A DNA stretch of 21,828 nucleotides from Candidatus Fibrimonadales bacterium (GTDB taxonomy: Bacteria > Fibrobacterota > Fibrobacteria > Fibrobacterales > Fibrobacteraceae). Position numbers and translations under genes: made by a program. Positions 1-5,242 of the stretch are shown here, one piece after another. The stretch is from NCBI GenBank assembly GCA_009788135.1, contig WQSA01000009.1, forward strand, positions 1 through 21,828. The letters run 5' to 3'. A model generated the notes under the pieces. That model worked only from the letters and a program-made list of their open reading frames with translations. It made no database searches and was not told where the DNA came from. Position 1 is the stretch's first letter; each line of letters begins with the position of its first letter.

Positions 1-264
1 ATGATAGGCGATTTTATAAACGACGTTATTTTCAAGAAAATGAAGGAAAAGCAGGGCGAAAAGCGCTTTGGCGTGCGTGCCATCGTTTCTTCCATGGCCG
101 GGAACGCAATTGATAGCTTTGTGTTCATAACAATAGCCTTTTGGGGAACTCCGTTCTTTTCCTATGCGGCTATCCCCTCGCAGTGGGGCGTTAAAATGCT
201 TTACGAGATAATTCTCTTGCCTATCACGATTTTGGTGGTGAAAAAGCTCAGAGCCAAAAATTAA
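1..264 (+). CDS. yhhQ: Queuosine precursor transporter (VUT/YhhQ family), C-terminal part
   Basis: Integral membrane protein predicted to import queuosine precursors (such as preQ0/preQ1) for tRNA modification. Only the last 87 residues are present. The ATG at base 1 is probably an internal Met, because the family usually has about 200-240 residues and the gene is cut by the window edge. Visible family features are the GDFINDVIF segment, a basic loop (KKMKEKQGEKR), the conserved RAIVSS...GNAIDSF stretch, then a hydrophobic helix with FITIAFWG and a final helix before a basic tail. The stop overlaps the stop of the convergent cellulase gene in a shared TTAA, so there is no room for a terminator between them. 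The family assignment is from motif recognition and is fairly secure; substrate choice is inferred from the family. Confidence 0.75.
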   Translation: MIGDFINDVIFKKMKEKQGEKRFGVRAIVSSMAGNAIDSFVFITIAFWGTPFFSYAAIPSQWGVKMLYEIILLPITILVVKKLRAKN

Positions 265-1694
265 CGCACAACAATTTTTCTTATTTCTTTCCCCGTTTTC
301 ACAATATATACGCCAGAAGCAACAGGCTTGGCGGTTCCCATTGGGGTTCCGTTTAGTTTATAATACTTAGCTTGATAAGTGGTTGGTAGCAAGCGGTTAG
401 CGGTTAGAATCGGAACATTGGCATCTGATGATGAAGATGAAGGCGATGATGAAGATGATAACGATGATGAGCTTGTACCTGTAGCTTTATCAATAACATC
501 TTTGTCGCCAAGGAGCAAGAAGTAATCGATGTTGGCACTATTGGTCTGAAAGCTAAATACAATAGTATTGTCGCCCGCTACTAGGTTTACCTTGCCGAAC
601 TCCTTTGCTTCAAATTTACCCCAGTCGCTCGTGGTAATATTTGATACTGTTCCTACAGATTGACCATTCACAGTCACCGAAACGCTTGTCTTTTCTTGAG
701 TGGCAATTGCAAAGGACATTGTATATGTTCCTGCAACCAATGTGTGGACATCATTATAAGTAAGCGTTACGCCCGAACCAACGCCGTTGATGGTCTTGTT
801 GCTCTGGTTGACATTCGGGCTTCCAGTGCTCGATGTAAAATACATAAACTTTCTAAGCAGTGTATATTTACTGCTCTTAGGCACATATCCCTCAACCAAT
901 ATTTGCGGACATTCGTCCAACGCTTTGACCGTCGCTTTCGGATTAGGCGCAGATTTCATCCAGTCAACATGAAATAGGCAGCCTTCGAGAAGATCAGGAA
1001 ATGCGCCAAACGCCGAATTGCAACCATCTCTATGGCATTTCTGAACCCATTCAAGTACTCCCGAAGCTTCCCAATTGCCATTGAATTGGGTAATCGCTTT
1101 ATCAATGCAAGCCCCCAAAAGACCGCCAAATCTCTTGCCGAGTTTATCCGAGTTTTGCGGCAAACCAATCTGCTCCGAAAAACAGTCAAAATCTCCTAAG
1201 CCGCCGCCAGGTATTAAAAAATCAATTTGGTTGCTTCCAACTCCTCCGGTGTTTCTGCCCATGATAATAGCTTTTTTCCCGGCAATCGCCTTGTGCATAG
1301 GCATAGGGCTGCCATTCTCGTATTCGCCAGTAAAAGTCACTTCAAAACACTGACCGCATACCGCTGTGGCTGTAGCTCCAAAACCGTAGGCAATTCCATT
1401 GTCAACAAAGGGTATCTGATTCCAGCAGGAATATGCCGGGCCGCCTTCCTTGGCGCACTTAGCCTCTGCTATTTCGCCCAATGGGAGTTCCTTGTTGTCA
1501 ATACCGCAAGATCTCGATAGGCCATACTGTAAAAATTTAGGATCCGATGACAAATTCTGATACCAAGAACAAGTGGGTTTGCATCCATCCCAATAACTGG
1601 AGAGCCATCCCGAAGTTTGTGGCTGTGCGAATACGCTTGCGGAGAACGTAATTATGCTAGCCAAAACGGCGAAAAGTAAAAATGGTTTATTCAT
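261..1694 (-). CDS. Secreted GH45 endoglucanase with CBM-like domain and C-terminal sorting tail
   Basis: Endo-beta-1,4-glucanase predicted to cut cellulose outside the cell. Residues 1-23 form a signal peptide (cleavage after VFA). Residues about 27-262 are the GH45 catalytic domain: SYWDGCKPTC carries the presumed catalytic base Asp36, and QIDFLIPGGG carries the presumed acid Asp158. Many cysteines fit the disulfide-rich fold. Residues about 285-396 form a beta-sandwich resembling carbohydrate-binding modules of the CBM6/35 type. A serine-rich linker follows (about 408-423), then a tail ending GVYIVKTGKEIRKIVVR that resembles type IX secretion sorting domains. I chose the ATG at 1694, not the TTG at 1706, because a GGAGG ribosome site (1700-1704) sits five bases upstream of it and the TTG overlaps that site. 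Length is 477 aa. Enzyme family is secure; the binding module class and secretion route are inferred. Confidence 0.9.
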   Translation of the reverse strand: MNKPFLLFAVLASIITFSASVFAQPQTSGWLSSYWDGCKPTCSWYQNLSSDPKFLQYGLSRSCGIDNKELPLGEIAEAKCAKEGGPAYSCWNQIPFVDNGIAYGFGATATAVCGQCFEVTFTGEYENGSPMPMHKAIAGKKAIIMGRNTGGVGSNQIDFLIPGGGLGDFDCFSEQIGLPQNSDKLGKRFGGLLGACIDKAITQFNGNWEASGVLEWVQKCHRDGCNSAFGAFPDLLEGCLFHVDWMKSAPNPKATVKALDECPQILVEGYVPKSSKYTLLRKFMYFTSSTGSPNVNQSNKTINGVGSGVTLTYNDVHTLVAGTYTMSFAIATQEKTSVSVTVNGQSVGTVSNITTSDWGKFEAKEFGKVNLVAGDNTIVFSFQTNSANIDYFLLLGDKDVIDKATGTSSSSLSSSSSPSSSSSDANVPILTANRLLPTTYQAKYYKLNGTPMGTAKPVASGVYIVKTGKEIRKIVVR

Positions 1695-1711
1695 AGATGC
1701 CTCCAAATTAT

Positions 1712-1718
1712 AATATAG
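1712..1718 (-). promoter_or_regulatory. Putative -10 box (CTATATT) for the GH45 gene
   Basis: CTATATT on the minus strand lies 17 nt upstream of the cellulase ATG. Transcription starting about seven bases downstream would leave a short leader that still contains the GGAGG site. It matches the box found upstream of several other genes here. No convincing -35 was identified. Confidence 0.4.
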
Positions 1719-1730
1719 ATATTTAGCTTA

Positions 1731-1737
1731 CTAAATT
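1731..1737 (+). promoter_or_regulatory. Putative -10 box (CTAAATT) for trpF
   Basis: CTAAATT ends six bases before the trpF ATG and no Shine-Dalgarno sequence is present. If transcription starts 6-8 nt after the box, the mRNA begins at or next to the start codon. It is one of five such arrangements in the window. Confidence 0.4.
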
Positions 1738-1743
1738 CCACTA

Positions 1744-2340
1744 ATGTCCAAAATCAAAATCTGCGGTCTTTTCCGCGAGCAAGACATAGACTTTGCAAAC
1801 GAGGCAAAGCCTGATTTCATAGGTTTTGTGTTCGCAGAAAAAAGCAAAAGATTTGTAAATGCGAAACTGGCTGAAAGCCTGAGAAAAAAACTCTCAAAAG
1901 ATATTATTCCGGTTGGGGTTTTTGTAAATGCGAAAATTGAAGATATTATAGCTTTGCAAAAAAACGGCATAATAAATATGGTTCAGTTGCACGGCGGCGA
2001 ATCCGATGAATATATTGAAAAATTAAAAGAAAAATGCGATGCAAAAATAATCAGAGTCCACTCTCCACTCTCCGCTTTCAACTCTCAACTCTCCGACTAT
2101 ATCCTTCTAGATTCTCCAACCCCTGGCTCCGGACAGACCTTTGACTGGGGGCTCTTGAAAAATCTGAACCTAAGTCAAAACTATTTTCTTGCGGGCGGAA
2201 TAAATCAGGAAAATATAAAAGATGCCCTGAAGCTGAACCCCTTTGCAGTGGATGTTTCAAGCGGCGCAGAAACCGATGGCGTAAAAGACATGGAAAAAAT
2301 TTTGAAGCTTGTAGGGGTAGCTCGGGATTTTCTATATTAA
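1744..2340 (+). CDS. trpF: Phosphoribosylanthranilate isomerase
   Basis: TrpF isomerises N-(5-phosphoribosyl)anthranilate to CdRP, a cytoplasmic step of tryptophan synthesis, on a TIM barrel. KICG near the N-terminus carries the catalytic Cys7. GFVFAEKSKR, VGVFVN, VQLHG, LLDS...GSGQTFDW (with the catalytic Asp) and LAGGI..ENI..AL follow in the family order, ending with DVSSGAE. Length (198 aa) is normal. The loop between barrel strands 5 and 6 is encoded by a tandem heptamer repeat (2059-2093), so its residues (HSPLSAFNSQLS) are probably not conserved. No other trp gene is in the window, so trpF stands alone, ending nine bases before tRNA-Ser. No ribosome-binding site is visible and a CTAAATT box lies six bases upstream, suggesting a leaderless message. 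Confidence 0.93.
   Translation: MSKIKICGLFREQDIDFANEAKPDFIGFVFAEKSKRFVNAKLAESLRKKLSKDIIPVGVFVNAKIEDIIALQKNGIINMVQLHGGESDEYIEKLKEKCDAKIIRVHSPLSAFNSQLSDYILLDSPTPGSGQTFDWGLLKNLNLSQNYFLAGGINQENIKDALKLNPFAVDVSSGAETDGVKDMEKILKLVGVARDFLY
2059..2093 (+). repeat. Five-copy heptamer tandem repeat inside trpF
   Basis: Five consecutive 7-mers, CACTCTC, CACTCTC, CGCTTTC, AACTCTC, AACTCTC, lie in frame within trpF at a surface loop. The unit is not a multiple of three, so gain or loss of one copy would shift the trpF frame. Confidence 0.85.
2309..2338 (+). promoter_or_regulatory. Putative promoter of tRNA-Ser
   Basis: TTGTAG (2309-2314) is separated by 18 bp from TATATT (2333-2338), inside the end of trpF. 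The box ends exactly 10 nt before the mature tRNA 5' end, the same spacing as at tRNA-Thr. The tRNA could also be made by read-through from trpF. Confidence 0.5.
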
Positions 2341-2348
2341 AGCTTCCT

Positions 2349-2437
2349 GGGAAGGTGACCGAGCTGGCCGAAGGTGCGTCCCTGCTAAGGACGTGTGGGC
2401 CTAAAGCCCACCGCGAGTTCGAATCTCGCCCTTCCCG
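2349..2437 (+). tRNA. tRNA-Ser (anticodon GCT)
   Basis: The acceptor stem GGGAAGG (2349-2355) pairs with CCTTCCC (2430-2436), with discriminator G at 2437. The anticodon stem CGTCC/GGACG encloses the loop CTGCTAA, with GCT at 2384-2386. A long variable arm with a TGGGC/GCCCA stem is typical of class II serine tRNAs. The T arm is GCGAG-TTCGAAT-CTCGC. It reads codons AGC/AGU. CCA is not encoded. The next three bases are already the stop codon of the convergent ABC gene, leaving no space for a terminator. Confidence 0.95.
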
Positions 2438-3160
2438 TTAATTGACCATTAATCTGATTCTTGGATTTTCATGGTTTTTAATTTCATCGTAAAACAAGGG
2501 GTCGGTTAGCTTCTTGTCCATTAAAAAAGATATTTTGCTGTTCAGCTCGCGTGCCACATGCAAATCGCTCACAACCATTATGATGGTAGTTTTATACACC
2601 TCTTTCAAATTGTTCACAAGAGAGAGCAGGTTGTCTCGGCTGCTTTTGTCCAAACCGGTGGTTGGCTCGTCTAAAAGGAGAACGCTTGCATTAAGCGCCC
2701 AGGAACGTGCAATGGCTACTCGCTTTCGCATTCCCAGTGAAAGCGAGTATGGATATTCGTTTGCAAAACGGCTTGCAAGCATAAGCACAAGAGCGTTAGC
2801 CACTTTTTTCTTGATTTCTTCTTCCGTTCCCATTTTATGGTAGCGAAGCGGAAGCGCTATATTTTCTCTAACTGTTAGATCGGAAATCAAAGCGTCATTT
2901 TGAAACACAAATCCTACGCCTTTTTGCGCAATGTTCAAAGCAGTCCATTCACTCTGTTTTACAGTTTCGCCAAAAAGCACTACCTCTCCTGAAGTAGCTT
3001 TTTCCAAGCCTGCAATTACCCGCAAAAAAGTGCTCTTGCCTTCGCCGGATTTTCCCGTGATGCAAAGCATATCGCCTTTTTCAAGAAAAAGATTGACGCC
3101 GCTGAGAATATTGTTTGCACCGTAGCTGAACTTCAAATTTTTTATAGATATGCTTTCCAT
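2438..3160 (-). CDS. ABC transporter ATP-binding protein, MlaF/Mkl-like, with degenerate motifs
   Basis: Cytoplasmic nucleotide-binding subunit of 240 aa. It has an aromatic A-loop (FSYG, residue 13), Walker A GKSGEGKST (36-44), a Q-loop at Gln87, and Walker B LLLDEP with Glu165, followed by the D-loop TTGLD. GMRKRVAIARS after the signature is typical of the MlaF/Mkl group, which drives phospholipid transport with MCE proteins. Two core motifs are off: the signature reads LSLGM, not LSGGM, and the switch-histidine site reads VVSDLH where VVSHD is usual. No permease or MCE gene is in the window. It begins directly after the stop of the FliS-like gene (TAAATG), without a clear ribosome site, so it is probably co-transcribed with flagellin. 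Function beyond ATPase is unknown; MlaF-like lipid transport is the best guess. Confidence 0.8.
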   Translation of the reverse strand: MESISIKNLKFSYGANNILSGVNLFLEKGDMLCITGKSGEGKSTFLRVIAGLEKATSGEVVLFGETVKQSEWTALNIAQKGVGFVFQNDALISDLTVRENIALPLRYHKMGTEEEIKKKVANALVLMLASRFANEYPYSLSLGMRKRVAIARSWALNASVLLLDEPTTGLDKSSRDNLLSLVNNLKEVYKTTIIMVVSDLHVARELNSKISFLMDKKLTDPLFYDEIKNHENPRIRLMVN

Positions 3161-3547
3161 TTATTTTTTTTTCTTTTTAATGGGCCTTGGCTGTCTGCGG
3201 TGGACTTCCATTACAACTTCTCTGATTTCCCTTAAAAAATCTTCTGCCAAACTCAAAGTTTCCGGGGTATTGGCCTCAAGAGCATCCCATAAATGCCCGT
3301 AAACAATGAACAAATTCTGGGCCTCCTCAAACTCCACGTCCAAGCTGGCTTGCAGATATGCCACTATGTTCTGAGCCTGATCCCGTTTATTCAAATCTCC
3401 AGTTTTGATTGCATGCATAAGAAGCAGAGCCTTTTCCAGAAGCATTTGGTGCGATTTCAATTTTCCAGCTGTATATGCCGCGCCGTAAGCATACAGCCGG
3501 ACGGCTTCTTTTTGTTCCCAATTCTGTTGTTCGGTTAGCTCAGGCAC
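3161..3547 (-). CDS. FliS-like flagellin chaperone paralogue with poly-lysine tail
   Basis: A 128-aa helical protein immediately downstream of flagellin, overlapping it by 8 bp and probably starting at GTG. The middle region (KALLLMHAIKTGDLNKRDQA, then a SLDVE segment, AQNLFIVYGHLWDAL) follows the FliS pattern of an export chaperone that binds flagellin C-termini. A second, clearer fliS lies at 21258-21713, so this would be a divergent paralogue serving this flagellin. The C-terminus (RRQPRPIKKKKK) is strongly basic and coded by A5-G-A9, a slippage-prone run. FliS assignment rests on length, helical pattern and position, not on a unique motif; another flagellar accessory protein is possible. 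Confidence 0.6.
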   Translation of the reverse strand: MPELTEQQNWEQKEAVRLYAYGAAYTAGKLKSHQMLLEKALLLMHAIKTGDLNKRDQAQNIVAYLQASLDVEFEEAQNLFIVYGHLWDALEANTPETLSLAEDFLREIREVVMEVHRRQPRPIKKKKK

Positions 3548-4385
3548 CTTGACCTAACAATGAAAGCATGGAATTTCTGGAAATATCCTGAAAATTGCGT
3601 TGCGCAAGCACGGCGCTCTGGTTTAGAATATCATCGCGGGCTTTGTCCATGGTAGCTTTGGCAAAATCCAAATCTTCCAAAAGCTGGAGCGCAGCGGTTG
3701 TGTTGATATTCATGTTTTCGTTGTTATTGGCCGTATATTCCATGCGGTTGTATTGAACGCCAAAGTTTACGCGAGATTCCAGAACTGTTTTGTTGGCATT
3801 GTCTATGCCTTCCATAGCCGCCGATGCGCCTTCTCTGGTTGATATATCCAAACCGCTGATTCCAATGGAACCTGCGCTAAGGTCAGATTTTGCTATGTTG
3901 ATTTGGTTTTCCGGCCCTGCGTTGGGACCAACCTGGAGCTGGCCGGAGCCGTCGCTCATGGGGCCTTGGCCCGAAATTAAGTCTTGGGTATTGAACTGCG
4001 TTCCTTTGGCTTGCCTGTCAACTTCCAGCTTCAGTTGCTGAAATTCGCTGTTCAGGGCCTTGCGGTCGCTATCGTTCAGGGTATCGTTGGAGGCTTGAAT
4101 GCTCAGTTCGCGCATTCTTGTGAGCATATCGGATATGCCTTGGGTTGCGCCTTCGCCTATGTTCATTGCGCTCATGCCATCGCCGATGTTTATGGAATTG
4201 GCTTTGTATCCTCTAGACATGGCTTCGAGCAATTTTGCAACGGCAAGCCCTGACGCATTGTCTTGCGCACGGTTGATTTGCTTTCCGGTGCCCATTTTTT
4301 CATGGACCTTGGAAAGTGCTTTTTGCCTTTCGCTAATCTGGTGGTTTAACCCTAACCCAGAGGCTTTGTCAATCATCATTGCCAT
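3540..4385 (-). CDS. fliC: Flagellin
   Basis: The filament subunit, exported by the flagellar type III system. The N-terminal coiled-coil domain shows the classical pattern (NHQISERQKALSKVHEKM, GKQINRAQDNASGLAVA, SINIGDGMSAMNIGEGA, MLTRMRELSIQASNDTL, then FNTQDL). The C-terminal domain ends in ARDDILNQSAVLAQRN...MLSLLGQGA. At 281 aa it is short, with only a small region between the conserved ends, so it forms a D0/D1-type filament with little surface domain. The ATG at 4385 follows a GGGG ribosome site; GTG at 4391 and ATGs at 4379 and 4376 are alternatives. A perfect sigma-28 promoter lies about 50 bp upstream. It heads a minus-strand operon with a FliS-like gene and an ABC ATPase. Confidence 0.92.
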   Translation of the reverse strand: MAMMIDKASGLGLNHQISERQKALSKVHEKMGTGKQINRAQDNASGLAVAKLLEAMSRGYKANSINIGDGMSAMNIGEGATQGISDMLTRMRELSIQASNDTLNDSDRKALNSEFQQLKLEVDRQAKGTQFNTQDLISGQGPMSDGSGQLQVGPNAGPENQINIAKSDLSAGSIGISGLDISTREGASAAMEGIDNANKTVLESRVNFGVQYNRMEYTANNNENMNINTTAALQLLEDLDFAKATMDKARDDILNQSAVLAQRNFQDISRNSMLSLLGQGA

Positions 4386-4431
4386 ATACACCCCGCTAAG
4401 TTTTGGATAATATACAATTATCCTGTATCCT

Positions 4432-4458
4432 TTATCGGCAGAAAACCAGGAAACTTTA
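4432..4458 (-). promoter_or_regulatory. Sigma-28 (FliA) promoter of the flagellin operon
   Basis: On the minus strand TAAAGTTT (4451-4458) is followed by an 11-bp spacer and GCCGATAA (4432-4439). This matches the enterobacterial FliA consensus at every position. It implies late-class flagellar control through FliA (and by inference FlgM), with a leader of roughly 40 nt. A second, weaker TATATT lies at 4409-4414. Confidence 0.92.
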
Positions 4459-4629
4459 GCATTTTTTTATTTTTTCGTTTTTATGCCCCTGGCGTCTGTC
4501 AAAAGCTGAAACGCTATATGTAGTGTCTTGGTTAAGTAGCTTTGTTCATGTTTTTTCCTGGCTAGTTCATTTACTATTTTATCTAAAGAAGCTTAAAGTA
4601 GCTGATTGATTTTGAATTAGATACTCAAA

Positions 4630-4959
4630 ATGGAATATTGTATGAACTTTGAAGACGATATTATATCTGAACTTTCAACGATCGTTCTTTCCATAAACGG
4701 TCCTTATATTGACATTTCCAATTCGGAAAAGCTTTTGGAGGATTTTTCTGGGGTACAGGATGAAAATGGCAATCCGCATGGCATTACGACTTTTAGTTTA
4801 ACTGACAAGGCGGCGCTGATCAAGAAGTTAAAGGAAATTGAACCTAAATTTTCTTCTTGGTTTGCTTCGCATTGCGAGGCAGCGGAAAAAAAAATTACGG
4901 AAGTGGCTGTTGTTAGAGAAGTGGTGGAGTCTGGAAGCGTGCAAAGCGTGCAAGGATAA
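4630..4959 (+). CDS. Hypothetical protein, possibly the 5' part of a frameshifted gene
   Basis: A 109-aa ORF with an acidic, helix-prone N-terminal part (DDIISELSTIVLS, ENGNPHGITTFSL, ALIKKLKEIEPKFSSWFASH). No signal peptide, membrane helix or known domain was recognised. The start could be ATG 4630, six bases after a TTAGATA box, or ATG 4642. An A9 run (4886-4894) lies in the last third. Beyond it the +1 frame opens into the ORF ending at 5242, which reads naturally from about 4935. A single coding unit spanning 4630-5242 through a frame switch is therefore possible. The 240 bp upstream, back to the flagellin start, contain the sigma-28 promoter and no other gene that I can see. Function is unknown. 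Confidence 0.5.
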   Translation: MEYCMNFEDDIISELSTIVLSINGPYIDISNSEKLLEDFSGVQDENGNPHGITTFSLTDKAALIKKLKEIEPKFSSWFASHCEAAEKKITEVAVVREVVESGSVQSVQG

Positions 4960-5242
4960 CAACGGAGGTTGTGAATGCGACAGGTCGGGAAATTGCAAAT
5001 GTTTGGAGCACGAGGCTGCGAAGCAGGCGGATGTGCATGGGAATCCGTTGGATTTTCTGAACGGAGAACTGTTCAGGTTCACGGATTTAGTGCGGAATGC
5101 GATTTATTTGTCGCCTCTGGGCTTGAACGGCGCTCCGACGTTGCAGGCTTTGGGGTGGATGGATATAGAGACACCTTACGATACGGAAACAACGCAGACT
5201 TTGGCGTTTATGATTTTGGCGGATTGCGTAAAGGGAAGGTGA
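4838..5242 (+). CDS. Cys-rich hypothetical ORF, likely continuation of the upstream ORF in another frame
   Basis: This open frame has no good start: the TTG at 4838 lies inside the preceding ORF and lacks a ribosome site. The convincing part begins near 4935. Six cysteines follow within 21 residues (codons at 4940-5002, spacing C-x2-C-x6-C-x-C-x5-C-x-C), like a metal-binding cluster. The rest (for example DVHGNPLDFLNGELFRF) has ordinary composition but no family I know. Its stop TGA at 5240-5242 overlaps the GLUG gene start region, which suggests translational coupling. Possibilities are a gene broken by indel, a real programmed or transcriptional slip at A9, an assembly error, or a separate gene with an unusual start. 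The GGAGG at 4964-4968 followed by ATG 4975 is in a different frame and gives an implausible product. Confidence 0.4.
   Translation: MNLNFLLGLLRIARQRKKKLRKWLLLEKWWSLEACKACKDNNGGCECDRSGNCKCLEHEAAKQADVHGNPLDFLNGELFRFTDLVRNAIYLSPLGLNGAPTLQALGWMDIETPYDTETTQTLAFMILADCVKGR

Noticed and set aside
427..474. GAT-rich triplet repeat that looks like a microsatellite
   Set aside because: It is the coding sequence of the serine-rich linker in the GH45 protein; triplet-periodic and expected for such linkers.
660..1520. Several plus-strand ORFs of 60-105 codons
   Set aside because: They are shadows of the GH45 gene on the opposite strand, without domains or start signals.
4975..5223. Long frame starting at ATG 4975 behind a strong GGAGG, in frame with the GLUG gene
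   Set aside because: It would put more than 80 residues of unnatural composition before a clear signal peptide, while another frame here reads more naturally. The GGAGG is explained by Gly-Gly codons in that frame.
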